Source: Ochotona curzoniae (lineage: Eukaryota; Chordata; Mammalia; Lagomorpha; Ochotonidae). From it: 64,000 nucleotides of DNA. The stretch spans positions 16,194,707-16,258,706 of the forward strand of contig NW_024467121.1 in NCBI RefSeq assembly GCF_017591425.1. Direction: 5' to 3'. The translations under genes were made by a program, and so were the position numbers. The notes beneath the pieces are model-generated. The model was not told the origin of the DNA. It did no database searches and saw only the letters and a program-made list of their open reading frames with translations. Below are positions 11,345-22,437 of the stretch, piece after piece. The first letter of the stretch is position 1; each line of letters begins with the position of its first letter.

Positions 11345-12671
11345 GTTTTCTAAATTCAAACCAATGAAAAGAACCTCATCCTTGAGAAATGAGTTTTATC
11401 TAAAACGGGTTACACAAAGGATTAATTACCATATATCCTTTTTGTAAGCTTAATTCTCTGTTTTAAATGCACTGTTTATCGCTGAATTTTACATCCATTT
11501 TCAAAATTAACAGATAACAACTGAAACATAACATTTTAGCAGTCTGTCAATTCATTCAAAACAGGTATCTGTCAGCATGCAAATGACAGTGCCAGCTGGT
11601 GAACTAAAATTATATCTGCTCAATTGTTATTCTGCCATGACAAGAAAAGCAACTTAAAGTAATATAATTACTTAACTTGTGAAATTCCATAATTTCAAAA
11701 ATGATGGTTGGTAGCAACTACAAAAAATATGTATATTTCCTTTCCTAATTTCTTTGTGGACTAAAAATATAAACTTTTGGCTGTTTTAAGATTGTCAAAT
11801 GTATTACTAAAGAAATTTGGCACTTCTTTTCAAAGTTCTGTCGGAATAATGGCTCATAATACCTTCAAGATTATAAAGAGAGCAATCTATCCAAATTGAG
11901 TACACCAAAACAACCCTTAAATATGCACTATCCCTTGTCAGTACAGAGGTGATCCTGGAGATGAAATCTGTACAAAGTATTCCCATTCTTAGCAGGTGCC
12001 TTTAACAGAAGATCTTGTTCTGTTAGAGAAATACTGAATTAAAGAATTAAAAGTTTGAGGGTTAAAAGACAGAGTGATATGACCAGTTGCTGACTAAAAA
12101 TAACTTGGAGAATTCTATCTCTCCAGTATTTTTTTAAATTATAAAGAAAGATTCAGAAAACCACATGACTGACTCACAGAAGTGCACATCTTTCATAATA
12201 ACAGAAATTTACATCTCAACTCCTTAGATATCTCCAAATAGAGGCATTTCATTAGATATTTCTTTAGCAGGATAATACGCTCTATTTAGTTATCAACTAT
12301 GGAAATAAATGTAAGGCAAATGAGACTGCAAATGCTTTGAATTCTCTCTATTATATACACACTTAATTCTTACTACCTATTTGTCACATACCCACATTTT
12401 CAAAACCAACTTTAACTCACCTCCTCTTTTCATCACTGAGTGAATTCCTTCTTTGAATGACAATAAGAGTAATAGGAAGATTGTTGATTTAAAATACACT
12501 GCACTATGGAAAGTCACTGGAACTTAATGGTTCATATTTAAGCGTAAGTTCTTTTATGTTGACTTAAGATGTATAGTCATAATGAAATGATTGATTTCTG
12601 AAATTCAATGCCTCTGTACCTATACTTTTCCATTTTTCTTTCTCATCACAAACATTCTTTGGAATCAATGA
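11345..12671. other. Unassigned, largely repeat-free DNA
   Basis: No repeat recognised. The part near 11540-11640 has a compact set of motifs (an octamer-like 'atgcaaat', 'tgacag', the E-box 'cagctg') and looks like a candidate conserved noncoding element. No convincing reading frame. Confidence 0.4.
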
Positions 12672-12726
12672 TGCTCTGGGTCCTTGCAGTATGATACTTA
12701 TATTAATACTTTAAGGACCCAGAGCA
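12672..12726. other. 55-nt near-perfect hairpin
   Basis: The 14-base arm 'tgctctgggtcctt' (12672-12685) is exactly complementary to 'aaggacccagagca' (12713-12726). After a 2-base mismatch the pairing resumes with 'agtat'/'atact', giving 21-base arms with two mismatches and a 13-nt loop. It sits 22 bases before the (TG)n tract. It could be a small hairpin RNA, a cruciform or a short palindromic element remnant; no known family is recognised. Confidence 0.85.
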
Positions 12727-12745
12727 CCACACTATTGTGTATATA

Positions 12746-12748
<3 letters not shown>

Positions 12749-12801
<53 letters not shown>

Positions 12802-12807
12802 GTGTGT
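12749..12807. repeat. (TG)n microsatellite
   Basis: About 29 TG units with one interruption ('tgcg'). The minus frame at 12703-12885 encoding an alternating His-Thr stretch is an artefact of this repeat. Confidence 0.98.
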
Positions 12808-14070
12808 ATTAATGATGTTATTATACTGACACATATTTGTAAAATAAGCATATATAATGATAAACATCGTTAGAAAGAGGTACATATAGTTATATATTGA
12901 AGTAGATGTCTACCACATTATATATGTTAGGTAACATTGTTTTTGGAAACATTAAGACTAAAATCTGAACATTAGCAAACTAGCTTCAGTGACCACAGAT
13001 CCAATAGGTGATTAGCTGCAAGAGAAAGACATCAGTGGATTTGCTCCAAAAGCAGCCATTGTTACTGATCACTGAGCTAAGTAAGATGGTCAAGATTTAG
13101 TGTTGTTATAAAAACGCCAGTTCTGAACTCTGGGGAAAGCTAAAAGAGATGATAAATGACAACACTGAATGTTCTTTGTAGATTGAAACAATGGGAAAAT
13201 AGCAATAAATGCATGGAAAATAATTTTAGAGGAACTTGGATAGAAAAAGTGGGATATTTTTAATTTTATGGCACAATGTTAGCTGTAACTGTGACAATGG
13301 TTTCAGAAAACATGATTAGGCTCTATATTAATGCTTGAAAACATACATCTAAACAAACCAGTAAATCGCCACGGAATCAATGAATCAAACGTTTGGAGAT
13401 ATATTGTAGTGATACAGAATTCATTTTGTTAGAGTGAGTTCAAAAGTATTATTTGAACTCTGAAGCAGAAGACTAGAGAAAAACTCAGAAATACTTCAAA
13501 TATTTTTGAAAGCATAAAAATTATTGCAAATTATCATGTCAGACTTGCATGCTGCAAAATATCTCCAAATTTCCTTTAGAGAGCACATTAAAACAAATCT
13601 ATAGCCTGCTGACTGAGGAGTCTTTGGAAATTAAGGTCATTATCTATTTCTCCAACTTTTATCATGGAAGACTATGTGGGGCAAACACTCCTGCCTTCCA
13701 TGATTCCTGACTCATGCACATACCAGTATAGGACTTAACAATACATGATCCGTACTGAGTAAGTTTGGGGGATTATTTCCAAGTCCTTTTACTTGTTCAA
13801 CAGAGCTACGTTCTATAGTCATTATTTGTCAGCTAATGAAACAAAACAAGCCAATAGTGTAGGCTAATAACAAGTGCTTTGTGGTTGATTTGTTCCCTAT
13901 CACATTTTTTCAAAAGACCTTGGTAATGATTCTCGCATTAATTATCAGTTGATTAACAGAACTACATTATGAACACCTTGATTCAATCTTAATAAACCAG
14001 TTATGCAGTAATACCATAGGTAATTAAATGTGATCGCTGCAACAAATTAATATTAGAGCAATAATTAGTA
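12808..14070. other. Unassigned, largely repeat-free DNA
   Basis: AT-rich with no recognised family. The last part (about 13925-14065) holds many 'attaat', 'ttaat' and 'aattaa' words without repeat signature and may be a conserved noncoding element. Confidence 0.4.
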
Positions 14071-14078
14071 TTTAGATG

Positions 14079-14410
14079 GTCAGGCGCCAACATGATGGTG
14101 CAGGAGACTAAATCTCTGTCTTGTGTGCTGGCATTTCATACAAGTACCAGTTCATATTCCAGTGGTTCCACTTCTGATCCAGCTTTCTGCCTAGGACCTG
14201 GGAAAGCAGTGGATGATGGCCCAAGTCATTGGAACCCTGTACTGAAGTAGGAGACGCAGAAGAAGCTCCTGGCTCCCAGCTTTAGATCAGCTCAGCTATG
14301 GCCCATTATAGCCATCTGGGGAGTGAATCAGCAGATGGATCTCTCTCACCATCTCTCTTTCTTTATGTATACAATTTGCATTTCAAGTAAAAAATAAATT
14401 AATTAAAACA
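14079..14410 (+). mobile_element. Lagomorph C-type SINE, plus
   Basis: Diverged full-length copy: 'caggcgccaacatgatggtg' head, 'gacctgggaaagcagtggat', 'agaagaagctcctggctccc', 'ggggagtgaatcagcagatg' and an A-rich tail. A short duplication 'tttagatg' flanks it (14071-14078 and 14413-14420). Tail-to-tail with the next SINE. Confidence 0.88.
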
Positions 14411-14431
14411 AATTTAGATGTATATATTCAA

Positions 14432-14685
14432 TGTTCCTTTTTGAAAGGCATAGTGACAAGGCGAGAGAAAGACACTGAGACAGAACCATCTTCAATTTGT
14501 TAGTTTAGTTCCCAGAGGGCTGAAACATATGACTACGGACTCAAGCAGAGGAATGATCCTCCGCTGCTCTCCCAGGCACATTTTCAGGGAGCTGCATCAA
14601 GAAAACCACTTGAGATTTGAACTGGTACTCTGACAGGTGATGCCTGTGTTGACAGCAGCCAGCTTAGCTCACTGTGCCAAAACAT
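14432..14685 (-). mobile_element. Old lagomorph C-type SINE, minus
   Basis: Diverged: 'ttgaaaggcatagtgacaag', 'accatcttcaatttgttag', 'gatcctccgctgctctccca', 'agctcactgtgcca'. Parts of the central body are shortened. Faces the preceding SINE tail-to-tail across about 20 bases. Confidence 0.75.
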
Positions 14686-14689
14686 CAAC

Positions 14690-15945
14690 TCCACAATCAG
14701 TGTTCCTGTAGCACTCCAAAGCACAAAATGACCTTCTGAGTAAAAAGGCCTGTGTACTTGCCCTATTACTGCCATTTTTTTGTTACAGAAAACATGAAAT
14801 CTACTCATTTGGAGAGAATGATATTTGGGAAAATATCTTTGATAATCTATGGTCAGTTTCTAGTAAGAAATGGTTTAGCGCAAGGGCTGAAAAGGACACA
14901 AAGACTACAGTAAGCTCTCCATTGATGTAACAATATTTACTCATAAATATTCATTCATAATGTGTTTCACTATATGCTAAACATATGAAAACCGACAATG
15001 GAGGCATGGCAGGCACAAAACACCTGTAACCGAGCCTTCACCTCATTCTGTTGGCAATACAGACGTTGCTAGTGACATAAAAATACAGATTACATAGTTA
15101 ACACCTTCAAAAAATCACACTTTAATAAAAAAATAAGATATTTTGATAAGAAAGATTATGATTTATGACAAAAATGGTATAAAGTGGTGTGGAATTTCAA
15201 AGGAGAGAATTGTGTCTTCTGGTTTTGAAGATGAATGTAGGCTTTAGTGAGGCAATAGCAGTTGAGATAGGCCCTAGAATGATGTGTAGTTTTCAAATTG
15301 ACTTACCTTCATTTTCTCCATGTCAAGGGCACTTCGGCAGTGCGCTCTTGCTTCCTTCGAGTGGCAGCTCTATAGCCCTTTTATTGCACTCCTGTTAAGC
15401 TGACTCTGTCAGTAGTCACTTTGAACGTGCATTTTATATATCCTATGCTGCCAGAAGTTTCAGATAGACCATTTCAAGTATACCTTTCAGATGCTATGTA
15501 AAGTATCTCACTTACTTGATGCAGTTAATTGCAAAATGCACAAAAGAAAAAAAAGGCAAGAAAAGCAAAGTTCATTTTACTAAAACAGGAAATGTGATGA
15601 GGCACATTCACTGAGTCTATGACCCCCAAACAACAACAAAAATAATTGCAATTCTATTTCACAATATATAATCATGGTTACATATAAACCCATGCACGAC
15701 CCTGTCTTGATAGCAATTGACAAACAAAAAATACCACAATAATAAAATGTCAACAGAAGAGATCGTCTCAGTATGAATATAAACACATTCAACTTAGGAA
15801 ATCAGTATGAATAACTTTAAGTTCAAAAACGACATAACATTATCTTTTTAAAGTAAAGTTCAAGGACTTTTTCAACTACATGTAATGCATTTTCCAGCCT
15901 CATGACTCTCAGAAGCAGGATTCCAACTCAGGCATCGTTTATAGG
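14690..15945. other. Unassigned DNA
   Basis: No repeat family or gene recognised. Frames at 15189-15398 (plus) and 15580-15792 (minus) have no recognisable domain and no exon context. Confidence 0.4.
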
Positions 15946-15949
15946 GCCG

Positions 15950-16975
15950 GTTGTGTGGTGATAGATTTGTTCAATTTTTGTTTCCTTGGGGTGGTCCTTA
16001 TTTTGCTTTCATGTAAAAATAAGAGCTTTGCTGAACACAGTATTCTTAATGGCCTTTTCTTTAAGATCTGGACTGTCTCTCTATTTTTTCCTATCCTCTG
16101 GAGTTTTTATGAGAAATCAGTTGTAAATCTGGTTGGAGATTCCCTACAGGTAGCATGTCATTTTGTAAACATTTCAGCATCTTTATTTTTAACTGTGGAA
16201 AGTTTAGCTGTAATGTGTCACGGTGAAGGTTAGATGACCCCTTTCTCTGTATTTAGGATTTTTTCCATTAATATCTTAACGAATAGGCTTTCTCTTGAAT
16301 TCTCTCCTTCCATGCCTCCAGGAATTCCTAAGTTATGTATATTAGGTCACTAAATGCTATCTCTTAAATCTTGGGCAAGGCTTTTGGTTTTTGGTTTTTC
16401 CAGAGTTGCCTTCCATATCACAGATTTTTCTTCTGCTTCACAAAATCTGTTGTGAAGACTTTCCATTTTTTTAAAAAAATTGGAATTTTGAATTCTTTAT
16501 TTCTAATATTTGCTTTCTCTTCAAAATTGATGTTGTGTTTCATTGAGGGATAATACTCAGTACATTATCATTATCTGTAGTCACTGTACCATGCAAGGGA
16601 ACCCCAGATCTTTGACCACTGAACTATATCTCACTACTTATTCATCAACCCTTTCCCAGACTTCCACCCTACTTAATTTCCCCAGCTACCATTATACTCT
16701 TAACCACTCAAATGTTAAAATTTTGAAACTTTTTATGTAGGTGACATAATGAAGAATTTGCCTATCTATACTTGGGTTGCTTCACCTAAAGTAATGACCT
16801 CCACTTCCTTACAAGTTCCCGCAAACGGTAATATTGCATCCTTTATATTTGATGAGTCATATGCCATTGTGTGTATACATCGCAGTTTCTATATCCATTC
16901 ACCAGCAGCTAGATCATTGAGCTTTCCCTTCCTTAGCTATTGTTAATGGTGCTACAACAAACTAGAGACTTTCCC
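15950..16975 (-). mobile_element. Old L1/HAL1-type LINE, minus (composite)
   Basis: Two adjoining antisense parts. 15950-16545 carries 'atgagaaatcagttgtaaat', 'gctgtaatgtgtcacggtga' and 'tttttcttctgcttcacaaa', in the order of antisense ORF1-side L1M/HAL1 sequence. 16546-16975 reads 'cagtacattatcattatctg', 'ctaaagtaatgacctccact', 'gccattgtgtgtatacatcg' and 'tattgttaatggtgctacaa', the antisense L1M 3' end. Whether this is one rearranged copy or two is unclear. Confidence 0.65.
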
Positions 16976-16984
16976 TTCCATATA

Positions 16985-17880
16985 GATAGATAGTAAGATT
17001 GCAAGATCAGAGAGGCAAGATGGCGGCATAGCGTACAGACACGTTTGATATGACGGACAATCTTTACACAGGGTGAAGTGTAAGAAGCAAATTACAGGGA
17101 AAAAATAGGGGTCAGGCAGTAAGCAGGGGAAACCTGGATAACCACTAGACACAGGGAAGCCGTGGTGACAGCAGAGCAGTATTGTAGTGGACAGAAAAAC
17201 CCACCAGAAGTCAGTGAGCAGCAACTCTGGTGATCCAGGCTCCTGCGATCCATTTCCAGTGCCAGCCAGACATCCAGCAGTGACCTCCGATCAGCTCTTC
17301 TGACAGCCAGGTGGAAGCCTAGGTCCACATGGAGAGCTCGGGTGGCGAGTGCAGTCTGAGTCTTGCCAGTTGTACTGGGTGACTTGGACCAGCCACAGTA
17401 CAGAAAGAGTAGGAGACTCAGGGCACCGTCTTGTGTGGAAACGCAGAGCGTGGAGTTGACAGAGTGACCCAGAGGAGGTTCATTTCTGGCTGATAACACA
17501 GAACTGATCCAATGGGGAGGGTATCACCAGCTTTGCTCTCTGAAGGGTCTGTGCTGTCCCTGGAGCTGATGACCGACAGCCCCTGATCTTTGCTCGTGCC
17601 GATATGGGTACCATCTTGCACAGAGAGGCAAGAGCTCCAAGCACTGATAAACTGCAAAAGGAGGAGTGGTAAACTGTGCATGTGCTAATTCAGTAGTGTT
17701 TAGATATCGGTGTCATGGGACCAGGCACTGTTAGACTGAAGAGAGGACAGCTGAGCTACCCAAGAACTAAGCTGGGAACAAAATCACCTCCATCTTATAG
17801 CACTACACAGGCTCCACAGAAAAAGCAGCCTCAACAAGGCAGCCACCAGCTCCACCCAAAATAACTCAAGGAGGCACTGA
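16985..17880 (+). mobile_element. Lagomorph-type L1 5' UTR, plus
   Basis: Begins with 'gaggcaagatggcggcatag', the typical mammalian L1 5'-UTR opening, and continues as a GC-richer block unlike its AT-rich surroundings. It passes at about 17880 directly into ORF2 sequence without ORF1 or the ORF2 endonuclease region. Long minus frames inside it (135 codons at 17092-17499, 87 at 17418-17681, 90 at 16952-17224) lie antisense in the UTR and resemble no protein I know. Confidence 0.75.
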
Positions 17881-18755
17881 GACCAATAACATGCACTGAG
17901 ATTGAATCAGTAATTAAAGCCTTCCCAACCAAGAGAAGTCCTGGACCAGATGGCTTCTCTGCTGAATTCTACCAAATGTTTCAAGAGGAACTTACCCCAA
18001 TCCTACACAAGCTTTTTCAAACAATAGAAAGAGAGGCAATCCTTCCAAGCTCTTTCAATGAAGCTAGTATCACCTTAATACCAAATCCAGATATAGAAAC
18101 AACAGAAAAAACGAACTATAGACTGATATCCTTGATGAACACAGATGCAAAGATCCTCAATAAAATACTAACCAACAGAATTCAATAGCATATCAGGCAG
18201 ATCATTCACCTGGACCAGGTGAGATTCATCCCAGGCATGCAGGGATGGTTCAACATCAGCAAATCAATAAATGTGATACATCACATCAACAAATTGAAAA
18301 ATAAAAACCATACGATCCTCTCAAAAGATGCAGAAAAGGCATTTGATAAAATCCAACACCACTTCATGCTGAAAACCCTAAGCAAGATAGGCATAGAAGG
18401 AACATTCTACAACACAAAGCAATTTACAAAAATCCCAATGCCAGCATCATACTAAATGGGGAAAGATTGGAAGCCTTCCCACTAAAATCTGGGACTAGGC
18501 AGGTTCCACTGTCACCACTACTCTTCAATATAGTATTGGAAGTCCTTGCCAAAGCTATTCGGCAAGAAAAAGCAATTGAAGGAATACAAATTAGAAATGA
18601 AGAATTGAAATTATCTCTATTTGCAGACAACATGATTCTCTACATAGGAGAACCAAAAGACTCAGTCAAGAGACTACTGGAACTCATAAGAGACTTCGGC
18701 AGAGTAACAGGATACAAAATCAATGAACACAAATTGATGGCATTAGTGTACTGCT
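17881..18755 (+). pseudogene. L1 ORF2 reverse-transcriptase fragment, broken
   Basis: Part of the L1 ORF2 reverse-transcriptase domain, the enzyme that in intact elements copies L1 RNA into DNA at nicked target sites. Translated pieces in successive frames match the family order: a finger-region piece (17976-18188) with '[14 protein letters not shown]', a piece (18219-18455) with '[20 protein letters not shown]' and '[13 protein letters not shown]', and a palm piece (18467-18730) with 'PLKSGTRQ', '[20 protein letters not shown]' and 'FADN' where active elements have FADD. The Asp-to-Asn change at 18629-18631 removes a catalytic metal-binding residue. At least two frame breaks, a stop at 18186-18188, loss of one codon near GTRQ and truncation by a SINE at about 18756 confirm it is dead. 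The endonuclease, C-terminal part and 3' UTR are absent. Confidence 0.9.
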
Positions 18756-19065
18756 GGAGCCACTGTGGAGGTATAGTAGCATGGTGGTATAGTAGTGTGG
18801 TGCTCGCATCCCAGATGGATACCAATTTATGTTCTGGCTTTCCACTTTTGGCATAGCTCCTACTAACAGGCTTAGAAAGCAGTGAAAGATGGCCCAGCTT
18901 GGGATTCCTCCACTCACATGTGAGATCCAGAAGCTCCTGGCTCACAACTTTAGACTGCTTCAGCTCTGCCAGGTGCACATTGGGGAGTGAGACAGGAGAG
19001 TGGAAACCTCTGTCTCTCCATTTCTCTCTCAATATCCCTTTAAAGTAAAATAGATAAACCTTTTA
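18756..19065 (+). mobile_element. Lagomorph C-type SINE, plus, ending the L1
   Basis: The head is aberrant, with 'tatagtagcatggtggtata' in place of a single A-box copy. Then come 'cttagaaagcagtgaaagat', 'agaagctcctggctcacaac', 'attggggagtgagacaggag' and 'ctctgtctctccatttctct'. L1 ORF2 sequence stops at its left edge and does not resume to the right, so a deletion accompanied or followed the insertion. Confidence 0.8.
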
Positions 19066-19329
19066 AATTTGGTTGTATTTTAATATCAAACATGATTATA
19101 GAAAAATTGTCATAAAATGCATTATTTCATTTTTTCCTTAAATTTGTTCTTAGCTAATTGTTTAACTTAACAACTTATATTATTTTATCTTATATTGTGG
19201 TTTGTATTATTTTATTACATTATACTGTTTATATACATTATTAAACTATCTCATCAAATTGTCTGTTTTTACAAAATGCATTATCTACTTTTAGCAAAAA
19301 TTGTATTCATATTTTCAGCATCTTTTTGT

Positions 19330-20690
19330 TGAGTCTGTATGTAAGTTTGAGGAAAATTGATATCTGAATAATATTGAGTTTTTAAATTTCTATAAATGTG
19401 TGCTCATAGACTACATATTTATATGTCATATTTGATTTACTGATCAAAGTCACATTTGTAAGTCTGTCAGTTAATCATTCTTCTACATATTAGAGTATGT
19501 ACAAAATCTTGTATGGACTTTTTGCTATTGTAATTAGTTTAAATTTGATTGCTTATTGATACAATTTTAAAATATAATTAGATTTTTTTCTGCTGTCCTT
19601 ATATCTTGTGTTATTGTTGATTTATTTTTATGGGCAATAGCCTTTTCATGGATTGGTTGACATACTTTATGCAAAAAGTAATGACACACAGTCACAGAAA
19701 TGTTTCTTATTTTAAGTCTATATATCTTTAATTCTTTTTCTGTCATATCTTTTCCAGTTAGGACTGGCACCACAATTAAAATAGTACAGTGAAAATAAAT
19801 AGTGAATGCCAAGTACAATGTTAATCACGAGATTTTTGCAAATGGCTTTTATCAGGTTAGGGGCTTCCTTTCAATTTCCAGATTACAAAGATTTCAGTCT
19901 TGTTAAATTGTAACTGTTAATCATTGTGTTAATCATAATGTCCTTGTATGGTTTTAGTATCTGAGCAATCACAATCTCTTGAGATGAAATTGGTTTTAAA
20001 GTTTTATTTATTTATTCATTTATTTGAAACGGGGAGAAAAAGAGAAAGAGGAGGAAAGATCTTCCACTTGCTGGTTCACTCCCCAGATGATCACAGCAGG
20101 CTGTAACCAGAACCCCGGAGCTCCTTGCTCCAGTCCCACATTGGCACAGTGGCCGAAGCACGTGGGCCATCCTCTGCTACTTAGGCACAGCAGCAGAAAG
20201 GTGGATCAGAAGCACAGCAGTTGGGACTTGAATGCTGCCCATAGGGGATCTGGTACTGCTAACAGTGGTCCAATCCACATTTCACAGTACCAGTCTCTTA
20301 AAATGGAATACTTTTTATTATTAAGTACATTACAAAAGAGCTTTTTCCACAACTAATGTTTTTCTTCCTTCAACGTTTGTTAGTATTATTCAATGAAGTC
20401 ATTTACGTCTAGATCTCTGTGCACTAACGCTTTGCCTTAGGCTCTCTGTCTCTCTCTTTTTATTGGGATCTGCCTGAACATGGATTTTTTTTCTGGTTCA
20501 TTTTGTTTGAGTATCTTTCAGTTTATTGCAGTCTTCTTCAAGTTTCTATCTTCAGATAAATTTGAATCTGCTGTTGACACTCCATATGTATTTTTAGTAG
20601 TAAAACTGGTTTTCTCTACCTTATTTTTGAAGTATTTTCTTTAATGATAAGTAAATTGACTATTTGTCTTAAAACAATTATATCTTAGAA
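19330..20690 (-). mobile_element. Old L1 ORF2 region, minus, interrupted by a SINE
   Basis: 'gaggaaaattgatatctgaa' and 'taatattgag' are the antisense ORF2 series of mammalian L1. Downstream, 'gttaggactggcaccacaat', 'caaatggcttttatcaggtt' and, after the SINE, 'caacgtttgttagtattatt' with 'caatgaagtcatttacg' keep the expected order. All frames are broken. 19066-19330 is AT-rich and may belong to it. Confidence 0.6.
19995..20297 (-). mobile_element. Lagomorph C-type SINE, minus, inside L1
   Basis: 'ttttatttatttattcattt' tail, 'agatcttccacttgctggtt', 'gggccatcctctgctactta', 'ggtccaatccacatttcaca'. Diverged. Splits the antisense L1 at 19330-20690. Confidence 0.8.
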
Positions 20691-20739
20691 ATTATATTTA
20701 ATTATGTCTGCATCGTTACTTTATACACACGTGCATACT

Positions 20740-21080
20740 TATATATTTTTCTGGACTGCATTACTGAAACAAAAATCACACATCATGATATTCACCAACT
20801 GAAAGTGTACAATAGTTTTGAATATACTCAGATATGTACATGTCACCGTGCTGATTTCTAGAACATTTTTGCCACTTCTAGAAGGCATTTTATCTCCCTT
20901 TAAGCTAACATTTTCCTACTAAAACATTTCACAACCCTCAGTTCGAAGCAACTATTAAATCTACTCTGTAAATTCTTGTTCTGTGTTCCATACAAATAGA
21001 ATCATATAAAATGTGGTCTTCTGGGATTAGTTTCTTGACCCTAGAATACTGCTTGAAACAGTAACATTAGCATTTCCACC
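20740..21080. mobile_element. Probable old L1 3'-UTR fragment
   Basis: 'gaaagtgtacaatagttttg', 'catgtcaccgtgctgatttc' and 'gttccatacaaatagaatca' follow a series I associate with L1M-group 3' ends. Orientation is not certain. Confidence 0.45.
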
Positions 21081-21831
21081 AGTGTTCTTCAAGCAGCATG
21101 AGAAGAATGAATGAAAGTAACAATTTTCCCCACCCACCTGGCTGTTTCTAAAGCAACTCAATAGAGAGAAACCTATTATGGTTAACATCCTCTCAAGTGC
21201 AATTTTAGATCATACTAACTCTTAAGGAACCATAACTATTCAAGATGCTTAAAAGAGGCTGAAAGTGTTGCAGAGTGCATCATGACAAGCTTTCTACATA
21301 AAAGTAAAAACAGAAAAAGGAGCTCACAGAGAAAAGCTGGCCTAGAATGTGTTTGCTACTGGGAGCTCAGCTCTGGGAAGAAAATTAGTGAGTTGCTCAA
21401 ATGTTAGTCAAGCAGGATTATCGCTTGCATGCAATAAGTTAATTAAGCCATGTCTGATGAGAGCACGTGAACAAACGATCATATTTTAAAACAAATAAAA
21501 TTGTTTAATACTATACGCTTTAGGAAATTTTAAGTGTTTCCATAACCATTAAATATATCAAGTAATGCATATGCTTATTGGCTTTATTTAAAAGCCATTC
21601 TGTAACGCATTCATGTATCAAAACATTATGTTGTATATTGTAAATATGTTTAATTTGGACAAAAATACTATCAGCTTTTTTTCTAAAGAACAACTGCTGT
21701 AAAGGTTAAAACATTGGAAAAATCAACCACCAATACAAAAAAAACATTTTGACCAGTTCTCCTTGGCTTTTGATAAATAGACAGATGTGACTAATACCAC
21801 TCAGTCGTCACTGTTTACTGCAGGAGTCTGT
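21081..21831. other. Unassigned, largely repeat-free DNA
   Basis: No repeat family recognised. 21405-21490 contains 'gcttgcatgcaataagttaa' and 'ttaattaa', a possible conserved element. Confidence 0.4.
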
Positions 21832-21956
21832 GCTGAGGGGTGGCACTGAGGGGTGGCATTGAGGGATGGCACTGAGGGATGGCACTGAGGGGTGGCACTG
21901 AGGGATGGCACTGAGGGGTGGCACTGAGGGGTGGCACTGAGGGGTGGCACTGAGGA
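21832..21956. repeat. 13-bp minisatellite, about 10 units
   Basis: Tandem 'gcactgaggggtg' units with a variant 'gcactgagggatg'; eight full units at 21843-21946 plus partial ends. The order of G and A variants is irregular. The 85-codon minus frame at 21808-22065 with a Pro-Ser-Cys-His periodic stretch is produced by this repeat. Confidence 0.97.
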
Positions 21957-22435
21957 GGAGGCTGTGCAGAACTGCAGGTTGGAATACGTTCAAGGTAGTT
22001 GAAAACAAAAACTCATCAGTGAAGTCAAATCTTCCATGATGATGAAAAATGTAAGCATGGAGCATAGAAAGGCTTAGCTGCCCAAATTTACAAAACCTGG
22101 AAAACAGTAAGACGTTAAAGGCTTGAAATTATACGTCATGGCATTCATCAGCAGGTACTATGTAGTGGTAACTGAATTTGAGATATTTATTGTATGTGAC
22201 TGCATAGTAACAATAGCAAAAGCCAGTCTCTCTCACAGCCTCAGTCATTGCAAGTTCTGTGAACTGTCACCAGAAAAAGCTGAATATGCTGAATTTTCCT
22301 GTGATCTTTATTAGCAATTCAGTAGCTTAGTAAAGTTTTGTTGTGGCTTTTTTGAGCTATGTGGTTATACAGAAACTATCTAACAAGAACTGCCCTCTGG
22401 CATTATTGCTGAAAACTGGCTGGCTCTGGGAAATC
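21957..22435. other. Unassigned DNA
   Basis: No repeat recognised. A 63-codon plus frame at 22123-22314 has no supporting feature. Confidence 0.4.
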
Positions 22436-22437
22436 AG

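Noticed and set aside
12703..12885. His-Thr alternating frame
   Set aside because: Produced by the (TG)n microsatellite.
21832..21956. Regular repeats considered as a CRISPR array
   Set aside because: Units are contiguous with no unique spacers, and the DNA is mammalian.
21808..22065. 85-codon minus frame with periodic Pro/Ser/His/Cys residues
   Set aside because: It is a translation of the 13-bp minisatellite, not a repeat protein.
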